Source: Zygnema cylindricum
Taxonomy: Eukaryota; Streptophyta; Zygnematophyceae; Zygnematales; Zygnemataceae
Direction of reading: 5' to 3'
DNA length: 40,363 nt
Assembly (NCBI GenBank): GCA_037447655.1
Contig: JBBHKE010001565.1
Coordinates: 1 to 40,363, forward strand
Part shown: piece after piece, positions 1-9,342 of the stretch
How positions within the stretch are numbered: position 1 is the stretch's first letter
How the letters are laid out: each line of letters opens with the position of its first letter
Position numbers and translations under genes: made by a program
The notes under the pieces: generated by a model
Database searches by the model: none
The model's input: only the letters and a program-made list of their open reading frames with translations
Told to the model about the DNA's origin: nothing

Positions 1-577
1 GGTGGGGTCCGTACGATTTTTCGTACGGTATAATGTACTTCCCTGTACGGTACATATACGGTACCTGTACGGATAGCTTTTTTTTGCGATATATATCGCG
101 ATAATTTATGTTGGTCGCGGTACGATAAATCGAGGACTTTGCTCGATCGATATTGGATATATCGAATATCGAAATTATCGCGATATGAAACTACTCGATA
201 CCCAACAATACTATTTAGGACCAATACGCAGGATAAAATAAAAAGCACGATGGTAAACCATCTGAGTCTGGGGGTACAAAAGGGGTTGCATGGCCGAAAC
301 TAAAAAACTACCAGCAGGGAGCAATATATCCACGAAACCCATATCAAGTATCCACCGTAAACTTTACTACAGTACTGTATTGTACAGGTAACCTGAAATT
401 GTTAATCTGCGAAAATTACGAAGTCAAAGTACGGCTCTGTTTAGAATTCATATTTATATTCCATGTACTGTAGTGAAAGCCCGTGATTTGAGTGTAAACT
501 TGTGTCCGTAACAGTCAATATGTAATGGAACTTTGACTTACGTGAATCAAACATCGATTAGAAGTGCAACTGGACAG
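1..577. other. Gene-free AT-rich flank with short repeats
   Basis: No reading frame here has coding character. Bases 1-80 are dense in the motif GTACGG and near-palindromic variants such as CGTACGGTA. Bases 85-210 are dense in TATCG/CGATA words and end in CTCGATACCCAACA. This second block recurs at about 3125-3265 with the same ending, so it is a dispersed repeat. I see nothing else that can be named. Confidence 0.5.
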
Positions 578-579
578 TA

Positions 580-776
580 CATCTTGAATCGTTATTAGCG
601 TATAGAAATTATTAGTGTAAAGAAACAATTAGCATCATTCATTCTAATTTGGTGCGGAAACGTGGCAGATTATGATCCACGTCCTTAAATCGTGTAATTT
701 CTTATATTTAAGGCATCAATGTCAAAATTTTGGGGTGTCGATACAGCGTATATAAGGCTGATAACGATTCACGGTG
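580..776. mobile_element. MITE-like TIR element, copy 1 (TA target duplication)
   Basis: This is a 197-bp segment with inverted ends. The left end reads CATCTTGAATCGTTATTAG. The right end, read on the other strand, starts CACCGTGAATCGTTATCAG. TA lies directly outside both ends (578-579 and 777-778), which fits a Tc1/mariner-type target duplication. The interior is clearly homologous, in the same orientation, to the element at 2192-2390, including the shared stretch TGTCAAAATTTTGGGGTG. There is no coding capacity, so it is non-autonomous. The superfamily assignment rests only on the TA duplication and is an inference. Confidence 0.7.
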
Positions 777-783
777 TACAATA

Positions 784-1790
784 CACCGCCAATCGCTATT
801 AGCGTATAGGTTTCTTTAATGTATAGGAATAAATACAGCCATTTACGCTAATTAAAGGTGAAGTTCCAGCAGGCGAAAAGTAGCGTAGTTTACCGAAATC
901 CGCGACCCTCCGTGCCAAATCGTACTGCCTATTTTGTTTTTATACGAAAAACTACATTACACAGAATCTTGTCGATACTCTCCGAAGGTCTTGGAGGTAA
1001 AACTGACCGTCGGATGTTCATCTGCGAGGAGTTCACTTCATTTTTTTCTGTAACTGCCAACCCACCTCCTGTTCATATGCGAGGAGTTCGCTTCATTTTA
1101 TTCTATAACTGCCAACCCACCTCGAGGAGGTGGGTTGGCAGATACAGAAACAAAAAATAGTGACACGCTGGACGATTAAACTACGTGTCATGATGGAAAA
1201 CCAACGAAAATCTTCAGATTTGCACATGACACGCGCTTTCCAAAATACAACCGAAAACAGAAACGAAATTTCGTAATATTCCCTCGTCACGCTTTTTTCG
1301 ATAACTTTTGTTTGTCACACTATTTCTCTCAAATGACTTTTGTTATGTTCGAAAACTGAAGCCGTAAAAAATGAGCTGGCGTACAGTGGCGTCTGCAAAA
1401 TGTATAAAAGATTTGTCGTATGATTACTTCGTGCGCAGGTACATGGTACTTAAGTCAAGATTTGAAGTTAAGTTTGTGGGTGCCAAAAATCTGAAAGATA
1501 TTCAATATCGGATCATAGCTTTTGTGGCGCCAGTCAATTTAGAACACGTGGCTTACAGTCTACGTGATGGAACTTGGACTTAATCGACCCGATCTATAGA
1601 GTTTGCCGTACAATTACAGAAACATATGATGGAACTTCACCCTAAGAATTTGAAAATTTTGAAAGAAATCGTTTACTCTAATTAGGAATTAGGGTTGTTT
1701 TTAAATAGTATGGATAATTCTATTTGAGAATTTGAGAAAAAAAAAGCGGGACCGAATTAGCGTTCAATACGCTAATAGCGATTCACGGTG
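784..1790. mobile_element. 1-kb non-autonomous TIR element of the same TIR family
   Basis: The left end is CACCGCCAATCGCTATTAG. The inverted right end starts CACCGTGAATCGCTATTAG, so there are two mismatches over about 24 bp. TA flanks both ends (782-783 and 1791-1792). The terminal sequence matches the 200-bp elements at 580-776 and 2192-2390, but the 1007-bp interior is different. Short open frames (for example 1371-1583, plus strand) have no recognisable domain, and no transposase DDE/D signature was found. The centre carries the repeated and inverted block at 1016-1141. It may be an internally rearranged, deleted derivative of an autonomous element. Confidence 0.6.
1016..1141. repeat. 55-bp direct repeat ending in a perfect 15-bp-arm hairpin
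   Basis: Two 55-bp direct copies begin at 1016 and 1071; both start GTTCAT and end in CTGCCAACCCACCTC. The second copy runs straight into an inverted third partial copy. Arm 1109-1123 (CTGCCAACCCACCTC) and arm 1127-1141 are perfect reverse complements separated by GAG. Imperfect pairing extends outward through TCTGTA/TACAGA-type sequence. It lies inside the 784-1790 TIR element. Confidence 0.85.
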
Positions 1791-1792
1791 TA

Positions 1793-2189
1793 CTATATGC
1801 GTGTTTCTAAGGTATGTGCCCATGTGCCTAACGGTATTTATTTTCCTCAAAAACTGAATGTTGAACCGAGTCAATTACCGAACAAAGAAAATGTAGAACC
1901 AAATGTAAAAATTACGTCATCTTGTACTTCCTCAGAACTAGTTTGGCGTCGACCCACTCTCAAACGGACCAAATGGAGCAACAAATAAAAAACCATCTTT
2001 GCACGTTTCCCACTATCTGTATATTTTTGCACTAGAGGGAGTACACGCTATTTTTTGCCCGGCGAGCGAACGTACACAAAAAATCTCTTTTACGGGTCTC
2101 AGACCTCCGTATTCGTTCATGGGTCATTGAAGTCTACATTCAAAGGTCTGCAAATTCGACGCCTCTTCCCCTCCCTCTTCCCTTACAAC
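1793..2189. other. Gene-free spacer between TIR elements
   Basis: No supportable gene. Bases about 1990-2185 resemble bases about 39405-39545 in order and wording. Shared pieces include GAGGGAGAGTAC-like words, GACCTC, TTCATGGGTC and CGCCTCT. This suggests a diverged dispersed repeat. Confidence 0.4.
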
Positions 2190-2191
2190 TA

Positions 2192-2390
2192 CACCTTGAA
2201 TCGTTATCAGCATATAGAAATTGTTAGTGTAAAGAAAAAATTAACGTCATTCATTCTAATTTAGTGGCAGGAGACATGGCAGATTATGGTCCACGTCCTT
2301 AAATAGTGTAATTTATTATATCTAAGGTATCAATGTCAAAATTTTGGGGTGCCGATATAGTGTACATAAGACTAATAACGATTCACGGTG
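2192..2390. mobile_element. MITE-like TIR element, copy 2 (TA target duplication)
   Basis: This 199-bp copy is homologous to the element at 580-776. The left end is CACCTTGAATCGTTATCAG and the inverted right end starts CACCGTGAATCGTTATTAG. TA lies on both sides (2190-2191 and 2391-2392). Immediately to its right is another right-hand terminus of the same family (2393-2408). The copy therefore appears to have inserted at a TA inside the terminal repeat of a related element. Confidence 0.7.
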
Positions 2391-2392
2391 TA

Positions 2393-2408
2393 ATAGCAAT
2401 ACACGGTG
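2393..2408. repeat. Solo right terminus of the same TIR family
   Basis: ATAGCAATACACGGTG followed by TA matches the right end of the family (CTAATAGCGATTCACGGTG then TA). With the TA supplied by the neighbouring element's target site, the end reads CTAATAGC-type across the junction. No matching left end was located, so this is a remnant. Confidence 0.5.
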
Positions 2409-2410
2409 TA

Positions 2411-3268
2411 CTTTGTCTAATTTGAAACATTTCAAGTACTAGTATAAAATTTATGTTGATGGCTTGATGCCAAACTCGTCGCTTTCTCAAATTTTTTTCC
2501 CCCGAATTTTGTTTCAGGGCGTGAAGGTGCTGACACGTAGTTGGAGAGTGAAAGAAAAATAGATCTGAGAGCGTCAAAGAGACATAGGTTGGCGACTATA
2601 AAAACAGCGACAATATCACTATTCTTACTCGAGATTATTCCTATCTAACCATTTTCAGTCAAATCCGAGTTACCGAGTCTTACCAGAAAAACAAAACAAA
2701 CATCCCTTTCCTTATATGTGAAACATGTGATTACCTTATTTGGGGTATGGTTACATGAGGAGGTCTTTGTAAAAGTACGGACATCAACATTTATGCATTA
2801 CAGAGGCCTTAGTTACATCGCGTATCGTTTGTAAACAAGTTTTTACATACGTGTTCTTATTTGAGTGGTTCCTTGTAAGTTGACGATCAAATATTTAAAA
2901 TCGTCAAAGATTTGAAAACCGACCAATTTCATATTGAAATCCGTGCTTGCGTGTTACGTATGTGTACTTCGCAAGTATATTGCGTCAATGTACCTCAAAG
3001 ACCTCCTTCACTCTGTTGACTTTCAAGAAAAGAACGTATTTTTTTTCGGCAAAGATTTTACTGTCACCTTGTCTGAAGGCACATGAATTTAAAGACCTCT
3101 GAAATATTTCATTATTTTTTAATGCCTCGATATATTGGCGATACGATATATCGGCAATACATCGCAATATTTTGATTTTTGATATATCAAAGCGATTTTT
3201 CGATTATCAGATACCTGAAACTCGACATATATCGAATATCGACAAAAGGTCCTCGATACCCAACACGA
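2411..3268. other. Gene-free stretch with TATCG-rich repeat at its right end
   Basis: No convincing coding region. Bases about 3125-3265 are a degenerate block of TATATCG/CGATA words ending CTCGATACCCAACA, matching bases about 85-210. Copia family 1 is inserted just after this block. Confidence 0.4.
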
Positions 3269-3273
3269 CCTAC
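3269..3273 (+). repeat. Target-site duplication CCTAC, left
   Basis: CCTAC directly precedes the outer LTR and is repeated at 14418-14422 directly after the last LTR. No such duplication surrounds the middle LTR. Confidence 0.85.
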
Positions 3274-4240
3274 TGTTGTTTTATGACTACCGGTACAGGT
3301 GGAGCTGCAGCAGTAGTGGTAGAAGTAGACATAACTTTAACAGAAGCTGACCAAGAAACCAATAAAACACTAATGTTTCACTCACTATAAAACCTGATCC
3401 ACAAGTACAATTTACACCAAATTCAGCATAGAATATCACCTGTATACACACTGTCAATTCCCAAAATTACAACACAATTGAACTAGTAAACCATAAGATA
3501 TGACATCTGCAAGTTTCACAAAAACTGCATTTAGATTCGCATTATCTCAAAATTGGTTTACAAAATACTTCTAAGTCCTAAACTTTTATACACAGAGTGT
3601 CTATCTACTGATCCTTTTGACCAATCAGACTGTAATATTTGAATAGTCGTACTGTATTATAGTACGACAGAGTACCTAATGTGCTTCCAAAAAATCATGT
3701 TTGCCACTAACATAAATCAAGCAGTGTCACACTAAACTTAAATTCACTAAACTCCAGAAACTGTTTGTTCAGGTTTTCTTCATTTGGCGCCGTACACACA
3801 ATGTTGCTGCTTAGTCAGCAGTAGTCAAATAAGTCCAACCGGCTGTGGTTAATCTTGTACGAAAATTTGGAGTGCTTACGGAGTACTTTGTCACATGTGG
3901 TCCACACCCAAAACGTCACCGTTAGTTCAGTTCAAATCGACGTCTTGTGTTTACTCTTCACACTTGTTTTCACAGATGTACGGTATTCCTTTTCGTCCAT
4001 CTGATTTGCCGGTTTGACTTCGTTCGATGTGTTACATGTGTCAAGATTCATTTCGCCTTTTTCTGTATTGTCCCTCATACTGACGCGTGTCTATCAAACC
4101 GTACACTACACTCCATAGTTACTCATCCACTGTCACACTATACAAAGTAAGTATTACAACTTCAAAGACCCAAAAATATTCTTAATTATAAACCTCCCCT
4201 CACAGCCCTATCTACTAAGTATAAAGCTTTCAAACCAACA
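3274..4240 (-). repeat. Copia-1 outer LTR (3' LTR of copy A)
   Basis: This 967-bp LTR starts TGTTG and ends CAACA. It lies directly downstream of the RNase H region of copy A on the minus strand. It appears identical to the middle LTR from the equivalent of 8454 onward, but differs from it at about four sites in the first 180 bp. A TATAAAAG box on the minus strand lies at 3583-3590. Confidence 0.93.
3583..3590 (-). promoter_or_regulatory. Putative TATA box, LTR 1
   Basis: TATAAAAG on the minus strand. The same box is at 8662-8669 and 13761-13768 in the other LTRs. It lies about 300 bp before the LTR end in the transcribed direction, so a transcript would start upstream of the in-LTR Gag ATG. 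Promoter function is inferred. Confidence 0.5.
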
Positions 4241-4252
4241 CTCCCGTAAAGG
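4241..4252 (-). promoter_or_regulatory. Polypurine tract, copy A
   Basis: On the minus strand CCTTTACGGGAG abuts the first base of the 3' LTR, the position from which plus-strand DNA synthesis is primed. The same tract is at 9320-9331 in copy B. It is purine-poor in the middle and may be decayed. Confidence 0.55.
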
Positions 4253-4263
4253 TTTAGACTCAG

Positions 4264-4884
4264 CTATTCACTCAGACCAATAGCTTGTCTACAGAACTGT
4301 AATTTAGGTGCAGGCAGAGCTTTAGTAAGCATGTCTGCAACCATGTTTTCATCAGGCAAATAACACATTTTTATGACTTTAGCAAGCACTTTCTTTATGA
4401 CAAAATGAAGTTTGACATTCATGTGCTTATTCTTGAAGTGGTGGCTAAGATTGGATGAGATTGCAATTGCTGCCTGGTTGTCACACCAGATCACTTGAGG
4501 ACCAGTTTGCATGTATCCCAATTCCTATAAAAGTGCCTTCACCCATAGGAGTTCCTTGAGGGCTGAGCTTGCTGCCATATATTCCGATTCCATTTTTGAC
4601 TGAGCTGTAACTTTTTGAAGTTTGCTGCTCCAACAGCAAGTTCCATTTCTAATCTGCAAAACAAAACCTATAGTAGATTTTCTGCTAGGCATGTCACCAT
4701 AGCTAGCATCGCTCCAAGTTTGCATTTTTACTTCTCCTCCCCCAAGTACAAGCTTGAGATTTCGGGTTCCTGCCAGGTACCTCAAAACTCTCTTTGCAGC
4801 CTTCCAGTCTGCCTTTCTCGGATTCTGCAGACTTCTACTTAAAGAGCCAACAGTAGTTGTAATATCAGGCCTCGTGCAATTCAT
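4264..4884 (-). pseudogene. pol: Copia-1 RNase H, copy A
   Basis: This domain removes the RNA strand of the RNA:DNA hybrid. The frame begins at the MNCTRPD motif after the RT connection. The acidic catalytic set is visible as WSDASYG, ESEYMA and WCDNQAAI. A TAG stop at 4525-4527 lies between the second and third acidic residues, where Gly is usual. The C-terminus (NKHMNVKLHFV, then TKALPAPK) is typical of plant copia elements. It ends at 4264, 23 bp before the 3' LTR. Confidence 0.9.
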
Positions 4885-5806
4885 AAAATAGATGAGGCTA
4901 GCGACTACCTACCTGTATGGTTTTGATGCCATAAAGTCCTCCTCTCCTAACTCTTGGCTCTCACTTACTATAATTCCTGAATGAGAGTCACTTCCCTCTA
5001 ATTTCTGCCGGAATTCCATAGGAGTTACACACCCTTTTACTTCCTTCGTTACAAATTTTTCAAGCATGGAACCTATGGCTTCCTTTTGAGTTAACATTAT
5101 CTGTCTCTTATTTCTATCTCTCTCTACTTGTATCCCTAATATATATTTGGCTTCACCAAGATCCTTCATCTCAAATCTGGAGTTTATTTCATCCATAGAT
5201 TTGCTAATAAGCAGCAGATCATTTACATGTACAGCAATATAGAGTATCCCATCATTTCCTTGTAGAACATACATAGAATGATCTAAACTTAATATGTTAA
5301 AGCGTAGTCCAGTTAGGAACTCATCCAACTTCAAGTTCCATTGTCTAGGGGCTTGTTTCAGCCCATACAAAGATTTCAGCAGTTTACAGACTAGTCTTTC
5401 CTTTCCTGTCTCTTCATACATTTATGGTTGCTTCATATAGGTAGTTTCTTCAAGCTCTCCATGAAGAAAAGTTGTCTTAACATCCATTTGATGAAATTCC
5501 ATATTTTCAATTGTAGCTAGACTTAACAAAATTCTAACAGTTGGAAACCTTACCACCGGAGAGAAGGTTTCCTCAAAATCAACTCCCTCCTTGTGATTGT
5601 AACCCTTTGCCACAAGTCTGGCTTTTTATCTCTCGATTGTTCCATCCGGATTTAACTTAACTTTGAACACCCATTTGTTGCCAATAGCTTTCCGGTCCGC
5701 GAAAGATCAACTAACTCCCACGTTTGAGCCTCCATTATCGATTTCATCTCGTCATTTGCTGCCTCAATCCAGTGAGTTCTTTTGGTTGATGAGAAGGCCT
5801 CTCTGA
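4885..5806 (-). pseudogene. pol: Copia-1 reverse transcriptase, copy A
   Basis: Copies element RNA into cDNA. Readable in order are the N-terminal TWELVDL-like piece (about 5720, shifted frame), [15 protein letters not shown], the palm start [25 protein letters not shown], and the catalytic box. The box reads VHVNDLLL (HVND at 5218-5229), where the family has YVDD, so one catalytic Asp is replaced by Asn. Stop codons interrupt the frame after KQP (5422-5424, TAA) and after KPYR (4909-4911, TAG, where Gln is expected). Copy B has exactly the same lesions at 10501 and 9988. Confidence 0.9.
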
Positions 5807-5809
5807 TGG

Positions 5810-6409
5810 TCAGAGGTTCTCCTGAAGTTGAAGAAAGGCAAAGTGAGAACGTGATTGCAGACGGCAGCTAGATCTCCTTCCCCTCGGAAATTCTGAGGCG
5901 GAGACTGATGGCTGTCGTGCGTTCCTTGTCTGTCTTGTAATCTGTCGTGGCTGCTCCTGGAGCCTCCCAACCTGCTCATGCTGAGGCTGTACATGATCAT
6001 GCTGATCAGAAGAAACTTGCTCTGCAATAGGTTGCTGAACCACTGGAAAGTAAGTGGTTTTGAAAGTATCAAAAATGACATATTCTTGAGATTTCATTTC
6101 AGCCTGTTTGTTAGTCATTGTAAATAGATCTGCTAAATCTCCTTTATCTTTTACGATAACATTTCTGGACAGCACAATCTTGTCCTTTTCTAGAACATAT
6201 ACCCTATACCCTTTTGAATAATCATCATAACCCATGAGGATTCCCGGTAACCCTTTCGGCTCCATTTTCCACGTAGACTGAGATGTATTTAGAATAAAGC
6301 ATTTACTCCCAAACACTTTAAAATGACCGACATGGGGTTTTCTACCTGTCCATAGTTCAAAAGGTGTTGTGCTAGCCGATCTGGACCCAAGTCTATTTTT
6401 GATATACAC
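5810..6409 (-). pseudogene. pol: Copia-1 integrase C-terminal domain and linker, copy A
   Basis: Copia-type integrase C-terminus: TPFELWTGRKP, then KVFGSKCF, GILMGYDDYSKGYRVY and KIVLSRNV. These are hallmarks of the region between the integrase core and reverse transcriptase. A Gln-rich linker follows. The frame drifts after about 5880 and ends at 5810, before reverse transcriptase. Confidence 0.85.
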
Positions 6410-6747
6410 TGCACAATTTCAGGGCCTCAGCCCAAAATTTCAAATCTATACTTTTATCAGCAAGCATAGATCTAGCACACTCTATAACTGTTCTATTTAA
6501 CCTCTCTGCAACACTATTTTGTTGAGGTGTGTAAGGAACAGTCAGCTGACGACTGATGCGTTCATCCAAAAGAAACTTCTTAAATTCATTTGACATATAT
6601 ACGCCTCCATTATCCGATCTGAGTTCCAAAATTGAAGTACCATGTAGCTTTTCCGCCCAAGTTTTGTAGTGTTTGAAGTGTGAAAAACCTCTCTTTTCTC
6701 TTTCATGAAATTTACTGTAGTATATATGGAAAAATCATCAGTAGAAG
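6393..6747 (-). pseudogene. pol: Copia-1 integrase catalytic core, copy A
   Basis: This continues integrase after a frameshift. An intermediate frame (about 6640-6747) carries TDDF and KEKREVF remnants. From 6629 the core resumes with the second catalytic Asp (RSDNGG) and the Glu (VAERLNRT). Two of the three DDE residues are thus readable, but not in one frame with the HHCC domain. Copy B instead has a stop codon immediately before the catalytic Glu. The two copies therefore broke differently in this block. Confidence 0.8.
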
Positions 6748-7640
6748 TCACCATGAAGCGGACCCCCCCAGCAGATGGTCAGAATGAACGAGCTGTAAGA
6801 CCTTCGTTGATCTGTGCTCCGATTCTTGTGGAAAAGGCAACTTGTGAATCTTCCCCAAAGAGCAACCATCACATGTTTTAACTGGGTGATCTGTTAAAGT
6901 AACACCCTCTATTTTGCCAGATTTCACCATTTTGTTCAAGCTGTCATAATTAACATGACCTAGCCTTTTATGCCATAATTCATTCTCAGACATTACACTC
7001 GAGTAGAGAACATCATTTTCCTTAGAATCTGCCATATCCATGCGATACATTTTGCTTTTATCTCTAGTTCCTGCAACTGCTACTTTTCCCAGCTTGCTTA
7101 CAACCTGTCTACCCCCTTTAAGGGTTACTTCAAATCCTTTGCTTTCAATTAGAGACGTAGAAAACTGATTCTTTTTGAAGTCCGGAACATACAACACATT
7201 GTGTAAGGTTCTTTCAACCGACTTGCCTCCTATATCTACTAGCAATGAAACATCACCCTGAGCAGAAGTCTGGACACTCATGCCACAAGCATAGTATATA
7301 TTCTTTGCAGGTAAAGTCGTTAGAGTAGTAAAAAGGCCCTTGTTCCAACACATGTGAGCCGATGCTCGTGTATCCATGATATACCTGACGTCCTTTGATC
7401 CTTCCATCGCTACCGCCATTGCAAATAACTCCGATGTATCGTGTTCGTCGAAATCAGAGGACTCAACATCTTGAGTTACAAAAGAAAAAAACAATGATTT
7501 ATTTTGTAAACAATTACCAAAAAAGCCCTGATTAAACTGACTTTGCTGCCACCTTGGCCTATATAAACCAGTTTCATTTGCCTTCTTGAGGTTATGACAG
7601 TACCTAAATCCATGACCTTTCTCTAAACAGTAAAATCATG
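6748..7640 (-). pseudogene. pol: Copia-1 nucleocapsid remnant, protease and integrase N-terminus, copy A
   Basis: The frame is continuous from a decayed zinc knuckle (CLEKGHGFRYC at about 7600-7635, with the first Cys gone) into the aspartic protease and the integrase HHCC domain. The protease motif reads DTRASAHMC (7351-7377), whereas the family has D-S/T-G-A-S. The Gly-to-Arg change should abolish activity. The integrase zinc-binding module is visible as WHKRLGH and CDGC. The frame ends soon after HSD, where about 20 bp present in copy B are missing, so the first catalytic Asp region is cut off. Copy B has the same Arg in the protease. Confidence 0.85.
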
Positions 7641-7928
7641 TAGTAAAAGACTACCTATTTTGCCTTTGATTAAACTGATTAAACTGACCTGGATTTCTAG
7701 GACCCTAATTTTTGAGCTGATTAAACTAATTTTTTGACTGATTAAACTGTCCTCTTTTGAAAAAATATGTGTTAAAAGCCTCTACTTGCTTTTCTCCATT
7801 TAGCATTTTTGATGTAGACTCTTCTTCCAAAATAATACTGATAGCTAACTGAAGTGTCCAGTTAGACTTATCATGCTTTTTCAATTCAGCAGATGCATCT
7901 TTCATATTGCTAGGAAGACCTCTAATAA

Positions 7929-8441
7929 TTAAAGCAGCCTGCTGAAACTATGGGAAAGAGCCACCAGCACACGCATGAGAATCAATAAGAGTTTGAAAGT
8001 TATCAGTATATTCCGCCATCGTTCCCCCATAGTATTTGTAATCCCAGATTTTTCCTGCCAACAAAAGCTCCTCTGAACATTCGCCTTCTCATAAGACGAT
8101 TTGAGGGAAGTCCAGATATCAATTGCCTTCTTCATTTTGATTCGAGACATAACCATGTTCTCCGAAAGGCAAAGCTTGAGAGCGTTCCGAGCTGACGAAA
8201 TTTTCTTTGCCGATGATGGATCGGCTTCATCAAGAGATCCATCTATCACTTCCAACAAACCTGCAGTTTCAAAATATGACTCGACCATATCCGCCCAGTA
8301 AGCATACGTTTCCACATTAAAGACTGGTATTCTTGGAGACAGGCCCATAACTTGTTGTTTTATGACTACCGGTACAGGTGGAGCTGCAGCAGTAGTGGTA
8401 GAAGTAGACATAACTTTAACCGAAGCTGACCAAGAAACCAA
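7929..8441 (-). pseudogene. gag: Copia-1 Gag N-terminal part, copy A
   Basis: This is the N-terminal part of the capsid-type Gag polyprotein, which forms the virus-like particle and packages element RNA. The family call rests on its position directly after the LTR and primer-binding site and on a copia-Gag pattern: an N-terminal YAYW, a KLCLS-like segment, then a DIWTSL/YEKANVQ segment. The frame is open from 8441, inside the LTR, through the primer-binding site (M32 lies in it). Possible starts are the LTR codons for M1 and M11, or M32. After YEKANVQ the frame appears shifted (about 8070), and it stops at 7929. The rest of Gag lies in another frame. Copy B carries the same lesions. Confidence 0.8.
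8342..8351 (-). promoter_or_regulatory. Primer-binding site, initiator tRNA-Met anticodon arm (copy A)
   Basis: On the minus strand GTTATGGGCC begins one base after the 5' LTR end. It is complementary to the GGCCCAUAAC segment of the anticodon arm of plant initiator tRNA-Met (recalled sequence). This implies a half-tRNA primer, as known for Drosophila copia and yeast Ty5. The ATG inside it (8348-8346) is in frame with Gag. Confidence 0.75.
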
Positions 8442-9319
8442 TCAAACACTGAGGTTTCACTCACTATAAAACCTGATCCACAAGTACAATTTACACCAAA
8501 TTCAGCATAGAATATCACCTGTATACACACTGTCAATTCCCAAAATTACAACACAATTGAACTAGTAAACCATAAGATATGACATCTGCAAGTTTCACAA
8601 AAACTGCATTTAGATTCGCATTATCTCAAAATTGGTTTACAAAATACTTCTAAGTCCTAAACTTTTATACACAGAGTGTCTATCTACTGATCCTTTTGAC
8701 CAATCAGACTGTAATATTTGAATAGTCGTACTGTATTATAGTACGACAGAGTACCTAATGTGCTTCCAAAAAATCATGTTTGCCACTAACATAAATCAAG
8801 CAGTGTCACACTAAACTTAAATTCACTAAACTCCAGAAACTGTTTGTTCAGGTTTTCTTCATTTGGCGCCGTACACACAATGTTGCTGCTTAGTCAGCAG
8901 TAGTCAAATAAGTCCAACCGGCTGTGGTTAATCTTGTACGAAAATTTGGAGTGCTTACGGAGTACTTTGTCACATGTGGTCCACACCCAAAACGTCACCG
9001 TTAGTTCAGTTCAAATCGACGTCTTGTGTTTACTCTTCACACTTGTTTTCACAGATGTACGGTATTCCTTTTCGTCCATCTGATTTGCCGGTTTGACTTC
9101 GTTCGATGTGTTACATGTGTCAAGATTCATTTCGCCTTTTTCTGTATTGTCCCTCATACTGACGCGTGTCTATCAAACCGTACACTACACTCCATAGTTA
9201 CTCATCCACTGTCACACTATACAAAGTAAGTATTACAACTTCAAAGACCCAAAAATATTCTTAATTATAAACCTCCCCTCACAGCCCTATCTACTAAGTA
9301 TAAAGCTTTCAAACCAACA
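8353..9319 (-). repeat. Copia-1 middle LTR (recombinant)
   Basis: This 967-bp LTR is shared by both copies, as 5' LTR of A and 3' LTR of B. Its left part (8353-8562) matches the right outer LTR and its right part (8454-9319) matches the left outer LTR. The switch lies between 8453 and 8563. It has no target duplication of its own. Confidence 0.92.
8662..8669 (-). promoter_or_regulatory. Putative TATA box, middle LTR
   Basis: TATAAAAG on the minus strand, in the position expected for the promoter of copy A. Confidence 0.5.
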
Positions 9320-9331
9320 CTCCCGTAAAGG
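9320..9331 (-). promoter_or_regulatory. Polypurine tract, copy B
   Basis: Identical to the tract at 4241-4252, abutting the middle LTR. Confidence 0.55.
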
Positions 9332-9342
9332 TTTAGACTCAG

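Noticed and set aside
3947-4150. 67-codon frame duplicated at 9026-9229
   Set aside because: It is LTR sequence on the strand opposite to the element. Identity comes from the array duplication.
4615-4842. Plus-strand frame opposite RNase H (also 9694-9921)
   Set aside because: It is a shadow of the minus-strand RNase H frame, with no motif of its own.
5764-6081. 105-codon minus-strand frame overlapping the integrase tail (also 10843-11160)
   Set aside because: It is an alternate frame of the integrase linker. The tail motifs are in the overlapping 5810-6409 frame.
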